DNA from: CAYPFY01 sp964410105
Lineage (GTDB): Bacteria > Bacteroidota > Ignavibacteria > UBA10030 > SZUA-254
Direction: 5' to 3'
Length of the DNA stretch: 64,000 nucleotides
NCBI GenBank assembly: GCA_964410105.1
Contig: CAYPFY010000016.1
Span: 1-64,000 of the forward strand
In this document: positions 18,262-28,191 of the stretch, piece after piece
Position numbering within the stretch: the first letter of the stretch is position 1
Layout: the number at the start of each line of letters is the position of its first letter
Position numbers and translations under genes: made by a program
The notes under the pieces: generated by a model
What the model saw: the letters and a program-made list of their open reading frames with translations, nothing else
The model's database searches: none
Told to the model about the DNA's origin: nothing

Positions 18262-20012
18262 TGTCTATGGAAACCGATTCCTCAGAAGAGCGACACTGGC
18301 AGGAAATCGTCTATCGCGGGGATAAGATGCCGGAACTTTCTTCCCGCGCAATCGTCAGCGGGATTTTTCTCGGAATTCTCGTGATGTCGGAGAATGTCTA
18401 TATGGGCCTTAAGATCGGGATCACCGAGGCAGGCTCGATTCTTTCTGCGATTCTCTGCTTCGCCCTTTTCAAGTCTTTCAAAAAATCTATTTCCGTCCTC
18501 GAGAATAATACCGCCCAGACCCTATCGTCAGCAGCCGGCAGCATAGGAATTATCGTGAGCGTCGTCCCCGCCCTTCATCTGATCGGCTACGAACTCTCCG
18601 GCCCCCAGATTCTGCTCTGGGTTCTCCTTGTCGCCTTCCTGGGTCTTCTCTTCGCGATTCCCCTCCGGAGGCAGCTGATCGTGAATGAAAAGCTGACGTT
18701 TCCTACGGGCTTGGCCTGCGCAGAAACCATAACCGCCATGCACGCTCAAGGAGATGCTCCCCTCAATAAGGCCAAAGCCCTCGGAATAACAGGCCTCCTT
18801 TCAGGCGCGATCACCTGGTTCCGCGACGCCGTTCCCATTCTCATCCCGACGACGTCGACGCTTCCGCTGAACGTGGGGGGCTATTCTCTCGAAAAACTCT
18901 CGCTCGGCGTCTACTGGAGCCCCCTCGTGATCGGGGTGGGGTTGATGATCGGTTTCCGGATCGGCCTGAGTCTGCTCATGGGCGCGCTTCTCTGCTGGGG
19001 AGTGCTGGGTCCGGCGCTCGCCGGCTCGCATATCATTGCCAATGTGAGCCATCCGGATATAACTCACTGGACGATGTGGCCTGCCATTTCGCTCATGGTT
19101 TTCTCCGGATTCACGTCGTTGTTTCTGAAAAGGGGGATGATCGCCCGGTCGATCCGGTCAATGACCGAAGCCTCCTATACCCGGAATTCTCTGGAGTTTC
19201 CCTTCAGATGGTGGGCGTGGGGACTTCTCGTCATTTCCCTAAGCGTCGTGCTCACGATGCAGCTCTTGCTGCAGGTGCCTGCATGGCTCGGAGTCATCAC
19301 GGTTATCCTGTCGTTCGTCTTTGCCACGGTTGCCGTCAGGGGATATGGTGAAACGGATATCAGCCCGGTCGGAACAATGGGACATGCCAATCAGATAGTG
19401 TCGGGGATTATCCTCCCGGGCCAGTCTGTTACCAATCTTGCCGCCGGCGGCATCAGTGCAGGCTGCTCAGATGTCGCCTCCGACCTGATGCAGGTTCTCA
19501 AAACGGGGTATATCCTCGGCGCGACTCCCCGCCGCCAGATTTTTTCGCAATTCATCGGAGTTACCCTCGGCTCCGTTATCGCAGTGCTGGTCTATCTAAC
19601 GCTCACAAGCGCCCATCAGATCGGTTCGGAGAGCCTTCCCGCCCCCGGAGCCTTGCCCTGGTCGGGTATGGCCACGCTCCTCGCCGAGGGATCCTCGGCC
19701 CTGCCTCCCTGGGGGCTCGGCGCGGTTGCTATCGGCGGTTGCGCAGGTATTTTACTGACGATTCTGGAAAAATCCCGGTACGGCCGGTTTGTTCCCTCCC
19801 CCTTCGGCCTCGGGATCGGGCTGGTCGTCCCCGGTTTCATATCGGTGTCTGTTTTCCTCGGCTCAATCGCCGGAATTTTCCTGCAGAAGAGGTTCACAAA
19901 ATTTTCGCAGGAATATCTCATCCCGGTAGCATCCGGCGGAATTGCCGGCGAGGCGGTCATTAGCGTCCTGATCTCGCTTCTCAGCGTCGCCGGGATCATC
20001 CCGGGGCAATGA
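18261..20012 (+). CDS. OPT family oligopeptide transporter
   Basis: 583 residues, very hydrophobic, with many membrane segments. Family features: the N-terminal NVYMGLKIGITEAGSILSA region, NNTAQTLSSAAGSIG near 79-93, LTFPTGLACAETITAMHA near 146-163, and NLAAGGISAGCSDVASDLMQ near 392-411. OPT members are proton-coupled importers of small peptides or metal chelates; the substrate cannot be read from sequence. ATG 18261 shares its first base with the kinase stop (TGATG), so the two are co-translated. A bidirectional terminator follows. Confidence 0.92.
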   Translation: MSMETDSSEERHWQEIVYRGDKMPELSSRAIVSGIFLGILVMSENVYMGLKIGITEAGSILSAILCFALFKSFKKSISVLENNTAQTLSSAAGSIGIIVSVVPALHLIGYELSGPQILLWVLLVAFLGLLFAIPLRRQLIVNEKLTFPTGLACAETITAMHAQGDAPLNKAKALGITGLLSGAITWFRDAVPILIPTTSTLPLNVGGYSLEKLSLGVYWSPLVIGVGLMIGFRIGLSLLMGALLCWGVLGPALAGSHIIANVSHPDITHWTMWPAISLMVFSGFTSLFLKRGMIARSIRSMTEASYTRNSLEFPFRWWAWGLLVISLSVVLTMQLLLQVPAWLGVITVILSFVFATVAVRGYGETDISPVGTMGHANQIVSGIILPGQSVTNLAAGGISAGCSDVASDLMQVLKTGYILGATPRRQIFSQFIGVTLGSVIAVLVYLTLTSAHQIGSESLPAPGALPWSGMATLLAEGSSALPPWGLGAVAIGGCAGILLTILEKSRYGRFVPSPFGLGIGLVVPGFISVSVFLGSIAGIFLQKRFTKFSQEYLIPVASGGIAGEAVISVLISLLSVAGIIPGQ

Positions 20013-20048
20013 AAAACCCCGCCTCGGACTCGGGCCGGGCGGGGTTTT
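20013..20048. terminator. bidirectional terminator between convergent units
   Basis: A perfect 11-bp stem (20013-20023 with 20038-20048) begins with AAAA and ends with TTTT, so it can stop transcription from the OPT gene and from the convergent minus-strand gene that ends at 20066. Confidence 0.88.
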
Positions 20049-20065
20049 GGCGTTCTGCCAGCTCC

Positions 20066-23000
20066 TTATTTCAATAAAATGAATTTCCTGACGTTCGAGA
20101 ATGAGCTCCCGGCATCGATAGAGCTCACGGCGCTTATGCGGTAAAAATACATTCCGCTCGCCAGCCCGGCCGCATCGAACTGGACCGACCTGTACCCCGC
20201 CTCCTGCCGCTCGTTGTCGATGAGTGTTCTCACCTTTTGGCCAATGAGGTCATAAACAGTCATCGTTACCCGCGCCTCGACGGGCAACGAGTACCGGATC
20301 GTGGTCGACGGGTTGAAGGGATTCGGATAATTCTGTTCGAGCACGAATTCCTTCGGCATGGGCCCATCTGTGCCGAGATGGAGGGCCAGGATTTCCGAAG
20401 GATTCTGGATTTGCACGGAGCCCGAAGAGTTAAGCCCGATTCTCCTCGCGCCGATCATGAGACTCGCATCGTGCGGATCCTGCACGACAGCCCAGGCCAC
20501 GACGAGAGGATAGCGCGCCGACTGGATCAGTATGCGATGGTCGCGTGACTCGGCTCCGAAGAATTCGGCCATGGAGTTCGAGACGTACCGCACGTCAAAT
20601 GCGCCCTCCGGGGCGTGCGGCGGCATCTCGCATCGCCCCTCCCTGATACCGGCGGGTTTGATTCCGAAGTAGAGGATCTGCCGGTTCCCCGCGGCATCGG
20701 AGATTTGCAGGGTGTTCAGCCCTGCCTGAATTTCCGAGAACTTCTCCGGCCCGGATCCCGCATTAAGTATGATCTTTCCGGGCGCGCTCGCCTTCACCCA
20801 ATGACCCCGGATGGGCCGGATGCTGTCCGCGAGCACGTAGCCGTGGTTATAGGCGAAGAAGTTTGAGGCGATGATGCCGTTCGGGATGGATCCGACGGAA
20901 TTTTGAGAGATGCTGGCGCTGATCGATCCCACCAGATTCCAGCCGGCCGCTACCGGGATTGTGTCGGCGATGATGAATGTGCCGCTCACGCTGGCGCTGG
21001 TGTTCGTACTGAATTTGAGCCAATACCCCGGGCCGTTTGCCAGGGTATCTTTCGCAGCGTAACTTCCCTGGTAGGCAAATGCCTGGGATACCGAGGCGGG
21101 AAACACTACAGATCTCCGGTAATCGGATAACCCTACAGGCACCGAGACGAGGTCCCATCGCTGGTTCAACGACGTTGTGAATTGACCCGGCACGAAGATT
21201 GTCTGAGTTGCCTCACGATGGAATGTGTTGCTCTTCGATGCGTGGAGCGTAAATTTGTAACTCCCTCCCTTGTAGGTGTTTATGAATGAACCACCATAGA
21301 CGCCGTTGTGTGAGTGTAAGAGGTAGATGGTTTGCACAACCCCGGTGTCAGGAGCAATGACGTCCGCCCAAACCGTTGCATCCGTGACCGGAGTACCGCC
21401 GGAGACATGCTCGTCACCTGCGGTTGTGCCCCCCTGCGTGACAGTGGCCTTGAGATCTATCGGTAGGCCGATGCCATGGACCTCCTTGACAAAGTCCACG
21501 CCCATGGTCACATCCGTAGACGCGTTGATGTAGAGATCCACCGGTTCAGGAGAGGCCGGGAAAACACGCCCCTGAACCACGAGGGTCCATGTCCCCGCCT
21601 GTGGATTCTTGATTCTGTAAAAGCTGTATGTCGGCCCCGAGAAGAATTCGATGCCGTCGGTGGAATTGGACGCTGCCAGAGCGGAATCTATGACGAGGCT
21701 GTCCGGCGAGAGGAGCGTGAGGATGAAGCTGCTCCCCTGCCACTTGATGCCCGGCTCTATTCCGCCAATCCCCGCATCAACCGCTCCCTGCCACTTGATC
21801 CCCGGCTGGGGAAATCCCGGGATATTGTTCGAACTGACCACGGTATCAGCCAAGGTTTCCTGACCTATGAGAGTGTTCCAGATCTGATCGACGATTACTC
21901 CGATGGTTGTGTCCCGGGCGAGATAGTACGCCCCCCCGGTCCGGTCCGCAAGCGAGCTGCAGAGTTGCTGCCCTGAACTCCCCTCAAATCCCAGTGTGAA
22001 TACCTTCGTCCCCGCCGCCCTGAGGGCCGGGAACTGTTCGGATGCCGTCGGTGTCGTGTCTTCCTCCCCGGCACTGAACAGTATCACTGCCTTGCCGTTC
22101 GTCCCCAGCTGGGGTGCCCCGTCCAGCATCGCCTCCGATGCCGCCAGCCCCGATCCGATGGCGCTCGGCCCCCCGGGCAGAAGCGCCTCGATCGCGCTCG
22201 CCGCCGCATCGCGGGATGCCTGATCGCTGATGAGCGTCAAAGGGTATGCTTCCGTATCGGGAAGGCGGATCACCCCGATGCGATCACCTACCCTCATTTT
22301 TTGCACCAGCTCGACGGAAGCGTTCTTTGACGGCGTGAATCCACCGTCCGTCGCCGCGAACACGGACGATCCGTCAAACGCCAGCACCACATCCATGTGA
22401 GCATCGAGGAGGTTGCCGTAAATATAGTGTATGCCAGCAGTGTCCGGGGGCTCGAGGGTCTGCTTTTTGAATTCCCCGTGCCGGATGAATCCGAACATCG
22501 TGACCTCGCCGTTCCCGGCCCCCATCGATTCCAGATAACCCGTCTCGTTCGGATTGTAGATGTCGCCGAGTCCGCTGAAGTGACCCGCCTCGTGCGTCGT
22601 GACGTTTTTGACGTTCATGCTGAGGGAGCTGGTATCGTTCAACGTGGTCCAGGTAAAATACTCCCCATCGAACGCGATGTCTGCATCTCTCAATTCACCG
22701 TTAAGGGCGTTGTACCTCAGCCTCGTCACTGCAATGACGTCCGTATCGGCGCCCGTGGTCGAGGTCCAGTTGCTCGACAACCAGACCATATTATTGATGC
22801 TGTCCGGAGTGCCTCCCCACACGGAGGACGATGTCTGGCCCGCCCACGTGTACTGGAGTTCCGGCAACGAATCCCAGGTGGCAAGCCCCGTCTTGATGGG
22901 AGTGACGAATCCGAATGGAATTGTCGAGCTGGTGGAAAACTTTGCCTTTCCGTCCGCCCAGTGGAGAGGTATTCCGGACAGCGTCGTGTTCACGACATAA

Positions 23001-24622
23001 TGGGTCCCGTAGGTTTTGACCTTCGGCACCGCCTGGATGGCCGGAGAAAAAGTCGACGTGTTCCCAAGGGGATCTGTTGCCGTAGCAGTATAGTACTTTC
23101 CATTGGGTATCTGGCCTGAGAGGATTATTCTGAACGGGGCGTTCCCTGCGGCATCGGTCGCCACACTCAGGAATGCGAGGTAATCTTCCCCTCCCGCCTG
23201 AAATCCCGCGGAGTCGGGAACGCTGTTGCGGAAGAATTCAATGGTGTACACTGTGTTGGGGGTGCTCTTGAGTGTTCCCGAGATCTCTTCGACATCGCTC
23301 GAAACGTCCAATAACTCGGGGTAATTCTGAAGGTTGTTCGGCCCGGCGTCGGTGTCGAGCGTGTCGTTTGCCGGAATTGAGGTTCCTCCGAGGAGGTTGA
23401 TTCCAAGACGGCCGTTTTTGTAGATCTGGTTTTCGCTCATCAGGATGCCGGTTCCAGCGAACTCGAGGTCGATCCCGTCGAACGAATTATAGGCGATGAT
23501 ATTTCCAATTTCTTGTCCTCCTATGGTATCGTTAGACGAGGCGCTGACCGAGATGCCGCTGCCGTTGCCAAGGGGGCTAAGGCCGTCCGACTGTACGCCG
23601 ATAAAATTCCCGGCAACCACAATGCCCGACGCGCTGTCGCGGATGAGGATGCCTCCTGAAACGTTTCCCGAGATGAGATTGTCGCGTATGGAAATGTTAA
23701 CGGAATTATCCAGATCAATTCCCCACCCTCCGTTCGGGATTGCTCCCGTTCCCGTGGCATTTGTGCCGATGAAATTGTCAAGGACGGTGTTATTGATGGC
23801 AGCCGGGTATAAAAAGAGTATGCCCTCCACCGTGTTGCCCGAAACGATGTTTCGCTGCGCCAGAAATCCGCCGCCGATCTGATTGTCCTTGGCGGAGTTG
23901 GACACCCAGATTCCATAATAGTTGGGAGATGCCGACGTCCCGCCGATAGTGGTCCCGATGTAGTTTCCGGCGATCGTGTTGCTGTCACTCTCAATCCAAA
24001 GTCCTATGTCATCCTTGTTGCCGGATATGATGTTGCGCTCCGCTGCGTCGTTCGTGATGTCCGCGTTTGTGCCGATGATAGTGTTGTTAGCGCCCGGCGC
24101 GATCCGGATGCCGGCCGTGTGGTTCCACAGACTGTCAAATCCCGATCCGTCGTCGCCTATCTCATTTCCATATATCCAACAGTTACGAGCATTGATATAT
24201 ATTCCTGGTCCGCCGGCCTGGGCCGCATCGACGTTGAACCCGACGATGGCAAGACCCCGCACGATGACGTTCGGTGCCTGGATGTTGATGCCCTTTGCAG
24301 CGACCAGATTTGACCCGTCAATCTCGATGAGCGGAGGGCCCGTGTAGGAAACACCCCCCTGGCTCCATCCGTCGATGGTGACTCTTTCGGTGATTGCCGG
24401 CAGTCCCGAAGCGAGGACGATGCGGTGGACCCCACCACCGGCGATGGAAAACGCGATCACATCCGCGCCGACGATGGAGTCTGCGGCGATTATTGCCTGC
24501 CGCAACGAGCCCGGCCCCGCATTGTTTGTGTTTGTCACCGTAAATGTCGACGCAACCGCGAAGGAAGACGCCAGACTTGCAAAGATGATGAGGATCCAAA
24601 CGCAGATCAATGGCAATTTCAT
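20066..24622 (-). CDS. T9SS cargo: beta-helix, zincin-like protease and VWA domains
   Basis: 1518 residues with a signal peptide (1-25). Residues ~26-430 form a right-handed beta-helix (NTIIGTN, NIISGN and NYIGT rungs). Residues ~540-735 look like a metzincin: HEAGHFSGLGD with H677, E678, H681 and D687 in the third-ligand position, and a possible Met-turn at M709. HExxHxxGxxD with aspartate as third ligand is known from snapalysin-type enzymes. Residues ~740-945 are a von Willebrand A domain (VVLAFDGSS, metal site D750/S752). Beta-sandwich regions follow, and a T9SS sorting domain (YPNPFNPST) occupies 1426-1518. The protein is probably a surface or secreted enzyme. It is second in a two-gene operon. 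Confidence 0.88.
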   Translation of the reverse strand: MKLPLICVWILIIFASLASSFAVASTFTVTNTNNAGPGSLRQAIIAADSIVGADVIAFSIAGGGVHRIVLASGLPAITERVTIDGWSQGGVSYTGPPLIEIDGSNLVAAKGINIQAPNVIVRGLAIVGFNVDAAQAGGPGIYINARNCWIYGNEIGDDGSGFDSLWNHTAGIRIAPGANNTIIGTNADITNDAAERNIISGNKDDIGLWIESDSNTIAGNYIGTTIGGTSASPNYYGIWVSNSAKDNQIGGGFLAQRNIVSGNTVEGILFLYPAAINNTVLDNFIGTNATGTGAIPNGGWGIDLDNSVNISIRDNLISGNVSGGILIRDSASGIVVAGNFIGVQSDGLSPLGNGSGISVSASSNDTIGGQEIGNIIAYNSFDGIDLEFAGTGILMSENQIYKNGRLGINLLGGTSIPANDTLDTDAGPNNLQNYPELLDVSSDVEEISGTLKSTPNTVYTIEFFRNSVPDSAGFQAGGEDYLAFLSVATDAAGNAPFRIILSGQIPNGKYYTATATDPLGNTSTFSPAIQAVPKVKTYGTHYVVNTTLSGIPLHWADGKAKFSTSSTIPFGFVTPIKTGLATWDSLPELQYTWAGQTSSSVWGGTPDSINNMVWLSSNWTSTTGADTDVIAVTRLRYNALNGELRDADIAFDGEYFTWTTLNDTSSLSMNVKNVTTHEAGHFSGLGDIYNPNETGYLESMGAGNGEVTMFGFIRHGEFKKQTLEPPDTAGIHYIYGNLLDAHMDVVLAFDGSSVFAATDGGFTPSKNASVELVQKMRVGDRIGVIRLPDTEAYPLTLISDQASRDAAASAIEALLPGGPSAIGSGLAASEAMLDGAPQLGTNGKAVILFSAGEEDTTPTASEQFPALRAAGTKVFTLGFEGSSGQQLCSSLADRTGGAYYLARDTTIGVIVDQIWNTLIGQETLADTVVSSNNIPGFPQPGIKWQGAVDAGIGGIEPGIKWQGSSFILTLLSPDSLVIDSALAASNSTDGIEFFSGPTYSFYRIKNPQAGTWTLVVQGRVFPASPEPVDLYINASTDVTMGVDFVKEVHGIGLPIDLKATVTQGGTTAGDEHVSGGTPVTDATVWADVIAPDTGVVQTIYLLHSHNGVYGGSFINTYKGGSYKFTLHASKSNTFHREATQTIFVPGQFTTSLNQRWDLVSVPVGLSDYRRSVVFPASVSQAFAYQGSYAAKDTLANGPGYWLKFSTNTSASVSGTFIIADTIPVAAGWNLVGSISASISQNSVGSIPNGIIASNFFAYNHGYVLADSIRPIRGHWVKASAPGKIILNAGSGPEKFSEIQAGLNTLQISDAAGNRQILYFGIKPAGIREGRCEMPPHAPEGAFDVRYVSNSMAEFFGAESRDHRILIQSARYPLVVAWAVVQDPHDASLMIGARRIGLNSSGSVQIQNPSEILALHLGTDGPMPKEFVLEQNYPNPFNPSTTIRYSLPVEARVTMTVYDLIGQKVRTLIDNERQEAGYRSVQFDAAGLASGMYFYRISAVSSIDAGSSFSNVRKFILLK

Positions 24623-24646
24623 TGAGAATCTCCTTAGATTCCAACC

Positions 24647-25168
24647 TTATCTGCCGGCCGCCGAAACATCTGACTTAAACTGGTCAAGGCTCATCACGCC
24701 CGATACCATTTTTTTGCCCGTGATTGAGTTCTTGTGGATGCTGACTTTTCCCTCTTCCCCGCCCACGATGCGGCAGTCGTCTCCCAGTCTGCGGGCAAAT
24801 ACTACTACCTCCTCATTTCTAGCAAAGCTTGCGATGTGAGTGTACTTCTCGCCTTCCCCTCCAACCTCACCCCCTGGATAGACCAGGGTTATCGATCCGC
24901 CCGATGTGGTTCCCTCGAGAAGTTCATCGACCCGGAGTGTCGCGCGTGTAGTGATCCGAGACCTGTCATTGCTCCACGCGGATTGGATGCCCGTGATGGT
25001 CCCGACCGCAACGATTTCAGCCCGTGAGGTGAGCTCGCGGGGTGTCAGCCGGGCGGGCCCTGCGGCGGAGCTGATACGTTCGGTCCTCGCACTTTTTGCG
25101 GGCTGCCCCCATCCCCGTCCCTGGATGATGACGGCGAAAAGAATGATTCCAAGCGCTATTTTTCGCAT
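24647..25168 (-). CDS. small secreted protein co-transcribed with the zincin/VWA protein
   Basis: 173 residues from the ATG at 25168, which has GGAGGG upstream and opens a signal peptide (MRKIALGIILFAVIIQGRGWG). The longer frame to 25261 adds an unlikely N-terminus. The mature part looks beta-rich: ADEI-like strand TSRAEIVAVGTITGI, RATLRVDELLEG, SITLVYPGGEVGGEGEKY and EEVVVFARRLGDDCRIVGGEEGKV. I do not recognise a named family; proteins of this layout often accompany secreted matrixin-like peptidases. It ends 24 bp before the 1518-residue protease-like gene, so a joint role (inhibitor, chaperone or partner) is possible but inferred. Confidence 0.78.
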   Translation of the reverse strand: MRKIALGIILFAVIIQGRGWGQPAKSARTERISSAAGPARLTPRELTSRAEIVAVGTITGIQSAWSNDRSRITTRATLRVDELLEGTTSGGSITLVYPGGEVGGEGEKYTHIASFARNEEVVVFARRLGDDCRIVGGEEGKVSIHKNSITGKKMVSGVMSLDQFKSDVSAAGR

Positions 25169-25446
25169 GGGTATAGTCCCTCCATAGGGAAGTACTGCGT
25201 TATCAAAGAAATGTTTGTGGATCCCCTCAGATTTTGCAGGGACCTCTGAACCGCCTCCCACGAGGAGTGCGAAGCCGCCGGCCCTTTGGAATCCGTCCGC
25301 CGCAACCGTTCTTCTGCCTGGTTAAAGTACTTCCGCCCCCTATTTTCTGATGTGGATTCGCCGGAAAGTATTCGGAGCTCATGCGGCCTTTGGGACAGTA
25401 CGGTAGGACCAACGGGCTAAGACCGGATGAGCTTGATGCTGTCCCT

Positions 25447-25475
25447 ATACTACTAAGTTCTCAGTTGAATGTCAA
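25447..25475 (-). promoter_or_regulatory. promoter for the 25168-20066 operon
   Basis: On the minus strand: TTGACA (25475-25470), a 17-bp spacer and TAGTAT (25452-25447). The expected start is near 25440, about 270 bases before the ATG at 25168. Confidence 0.5.
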
Positions 25476-25644
25476 TATTTTCTGCGTGTTGCGGGGGAGC
25501 ATTTTACCCGGTTTGCAGAGCGTGCAATTGAAGAGATGGTGAATTCTGTAAGGTGCCGGGTAGGAAAGATGTCAATGATCGCCTCCGTCATCGAGGGAAG
25601 GAGGATATGTTTCCATCGCTCCGGAATGTATTATTTCCTTTGCA

Positions 25645-25673
25645 TTGCATGTCAGCCGTTTTCTCTATAGCTT
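25645..25673 (+). promoter_or_regulatory. promoter for the 25720 propeller gene
   Basis: TTGCAT (25645-25650), a 17-bp spacer and TAGCTT (25668-25673). The expected start is near 25680, which rules out the longer frame beginning at 25645 and supports ATG 25720 or 25744. Confidence 0.5.
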
Positions 25674-25719
25674 TCATGCTATTCAATCGATCTCAACTCC
25701 GACGTTTTCACCAGGGGGT

Positions 25720-28011
25720 ATGGTTCCGTCATTGTCCCGTTCAATGACGTTCGCCAGTTGTCTGCTTGGCGGACTTAGCATTTTGTGTGTCCTTCAATGT
25801 CCCCCCGTGGTTCGCGCAGCACCTCTTCGCGGCGTTCAATTCCAGGATTCGACAATTCGTCACTATGAATATGTCCTCACCGACGGGTGGATATATGTCT
25901 ACGATATCGACAATGATAATTCCCTTGTTAAATCAGTCGCCGTTCCCACCTCGTCCGGCGTCCGCGGGGCCGCCGTCTGCCCCGCCGATGGGATGATGTA
26001 TATCAGCTACGGCGGTATCGGTGGAAGCTCCGGGAACGGATCTCTCCTGCAATTTGATCTTTTAAACGACAGCGTCCGATGGAACCAGCATTACACCCAC
26101 GGCATCGATAATCATTCGATTGCCCTGGACGGAAAGACGATTTTCATGCCGAATGGCTCAATGTCGAGCGACGGCAGATGCTACATCGTCCGCACGACCG
26201 ACGGCGCCGAGATAGGCCAGATCGCTACTCCTTCCCGGGGAATTCATAATACTCTTCTCAGCCTCGACGGATCCGACCTCTATATGGGGGACAGGGATAT
26301 CAATAATCTCGGAAATGATTCGATTTATGTCGCACGGTCTTCCGATTATCATTTGATAAAATCTCTCGGGCTCATGCAAAGCGGAGTCCGCCCCTTCACG
26401 ATCAACGGGACTGAGACGTTTTTGTTTGTGAATGTGACCGGACTTCTGGGATTCCAGGTGGTCAATCTCGCAACTGGTCTTGTCGAGTACACAGTAGACC
26501 TGACGACCATGGGTTTCCCGAAAACGACCTGCGGATCGCTCTGTCCCAGTGCCCCCAGCCACGGGATCTCCCTCTCCCCCGATGAGTCGGAGCTCTATGT
26601 TCTCGATCAGCCCAACGGATTTGTCCATGTGTTTGATATCAGCCATATTTTCAGCGAAGCGCCACAAAAGGTGGCGGACATTCACCTTGTGCACGATCTC
26701 TATGGGAACGATTCGGCGTGCGCCCAGTCCTGCCAGAGGGAAGGCTGGCTCCACCATACAAGAGACGGCCACTTCGTCTATGTGGGGGACGCAGGGGACG
26801 TGATCAACACCGCGACGAGAAGCGTCGTCGGCTATCTGCCTCCACTGCGAAATACACGGAAGATGCTTGAGATCGATTGGCAGAACGGCGTCCCAGTGTT
26901 TACAACCTCCCGGAACGGCCTCGGTTATGTGACGACGGCCGCCGCTCCCCCTGTGCCTGTCCTCCCCCCCAACGGCGAGCCGAATCAACCCGATACGGTT
27001 ACCTGCGTCTGGAGATCGGTGTCCGACGCATCGTCATACCGTCTTCAACTCGCATCCGATAGCTCGTTTGCCTCCCCTCTTCTTGATGATTCGACCCTTT
27101 CGGATACGTCAATGCTGGTCCCATCGCTCAGCCTGATGTCAACGTACTTCTGGCGTATCCGGGCCGACTGGCATGGTCTTAAAACGTCCTGGTCCCCTGT
27201 CTACAGTTTCACAGTGAACATTTCACCCCACTGGATGCTTGTCTCGCTCTCACGAAGGGTGGCAGATGGTCGCGGGAGCACTCTTTTTCCCCGAGCATTA
27301 TCCCGTCCGTTCGGATACGATCCGCCTCAGGGTTATGTAATCCAGGATACGCTCCGCCCGGGATCAGGATACTGGGTGAGATTCGGGCCTGATCCTCTCC
27401 CGATGACCGGCGATTCGATTCTCGCCGATACGATCCCCGTCCATGCGGGATGGAATCTCATCGGTTCCATCAGTGTTCCCATTCCGGTTACATCCGTTAG
27501 TTCCGTCTCCCCGGGTCTCAGAATCTCAAATTTTTTTGGCTATAACGGACGGTATGTCGTTGCTCCTACGATCAGACCCGGGGCGGCTTACTGGGCCAAG
27601 ATGAGCGGGGATGGTGTCGTCGTGCTCTCGGGCAATTCATCTGCCGCGGACCCTGATGCCTTGTTTTCACCTTCGGAAACTCCGCCGCCTCCTCCGTTGC
27701 CCGGCTTTTCGGAATCCCCGAAAATCCCCCGGAATTTTGCCCTCCATGAATGTTTTCCTAATCCGTTCAATCCCTCCACAACTCTGAGGTACGAACTGCC
27801 CTTCGAGAGCAGGGTCAGCGTGACGATTTACAATCCGCTCGGCCAATTGATCGAGGTGCTCTCCGACCGTGTCGAGGATGCAGGTTATAAGGAAATAACG
27901 TGGACCGCACGAAATGCTCCTTCCGGAGTCTATGTCTGCAAACTGACGGCCGCCGGCATTCACGATAATGTCGGATTCTCTTCCGTCCGAAAGCTCCTCC
28001 TCGTGAGGTGA
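25720..28011 (+). CDS. T9SS cargo with YVTN/lactonase-like beta-propeller
   Basis: About 763 residues. The start is ATG 25720 or ATG 25744 (MTFASCLLGGLSILCVLQC, signal peptide); the region before lies inside the promoter. The first ~400 mature residues read as a seven-bladed YVTN/Lactonase-type propeller: GWIYVYDIDNDN, GLLGFQVVNLATG, DESELYVLDQPNGFVHVFD and GHFVYVGDAGDVI. A fibronectin-like module follows (SSYRLQLASDSSF, STYFWRIRAD), then a linker with HAGWNLIGSISVP like the one in the 20066 gene, and a T9SS sorting domain (CFPNPFNPSTTLRY). Surface-attached or secreted. The substrate is unknown. It is transcribed alone. Confidence 0.85.
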   Translation: MVPSLSRSMTFASCLLGGLSILCVLQCPPVVRAAPLRGVQFQDSTIRHYEYVLTDGWIYVYDIDNDNSLVKSVAVPTSSGVRGAAVCPADGMMYISYGGIGGSSGNGSLLQFDLLNDSVRWNQHYTHGIDNHSIALDGKTIFMPNGSMSSDGRCYIVRTTDGAEIGQIATPSRGIHNTLLSLDGSDLYMGDRDINNLGNDSIYVARSSDYHLIKSLGLMQSGVRPFTINGTETFLFVNVTGLLGFQVVNLATGLVEYTVDLTTMGFPKTTCGSLCPSAPSHGISLSPDESELYVLDQPNGFVHVFDISHIFSEAPQKVADIHLVHDLYGNDSACAQSCQREGWLHHTRDGHFVYVGDAGDVINTATRSVVGYLPPLRNTRKMLEIDWQNGVPVFTTSRNGLGYVTTAAAPPVPVLPPNGEPNQPDTVTCVWRSVSDASSYRLQLASDSSFASPLLDDSTLSDTSMLVPSLSLMSTYFWRIRADWHGLKTSWSPVYSFTVNISPHWMLVSLSRRVADGRGSTLFPRALSRPFGYDPPQGYVIQDTLRPGSGYWVRFGPDPLPMTGDSILADTIPVHAGWNLIGSISVPIPVTSVSSVSPGLRISNFFGYNGRYVVAPTIRPGAAYWAKMSGDGVVVLSGNSSAADPDALFSPSETPPPPPLPGFSESPKIPRNFALHECFPNPFNPSTTLRYELPFESRVSVTIYNPLGQLIEVLSDRVEDAGYKEITWTARNAPSGVYVCKLTAAGIHDNVGFSSVRKLLLVR

Positions 28012-28107
28012 CGCCGTCGAAGTGTTTCACTCGAGTTTTTTATCGCCTCAGCAGCCCCTAACGTAATCCCGATTATCCTTACACCGGTCGGTCTTCTGTT
28101 TGGCCGG

Positions 28108-28136
28108 TTGCATCTGTAGCCTGCGATCGCTATCAT
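28108..28136 (+). promoter_or_regulatory. promoter of the small glycine-zipper gene
   Basis: TTGCAT (28108-28113), a 17-bp spacer and TATCAT (28131-28136), about 50 bases before the GTG at 28192. The TonB-family receptor gene further on may share it. Confidence 0.45.
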
Positions 28137-28191
28137 TATATGCAGCATGGTGATTGACAATCGATGATAGTAAATATCCCCTGAAACCCAA

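Larger units (their letters stand above)
25169..25719. other. intergenic region with divergent promoters
   Basis: About 550 bp without a convincing gene. It holds one promoter for the minus-strand operon (25447-25475), which leaves an unusually long leader of about 270 nt, and one for the plus-strand propeller gene (25645-25673). No riboswitch family was recognised in the leader. Confidence 0.6.

Noticed and set aside
22397..23119. 240-codon plus-strand frame inside the zincin/VWA gene
   Set aside because: Antisense to a protein with clear domains in this stretch; arginine-rich shadow sequence.
25553..25747. 64-residue frame upstream of the propeller gene
   Set aside because: It spans the promoter at 25645-25673, has no ribosome site, and no recognisable features.
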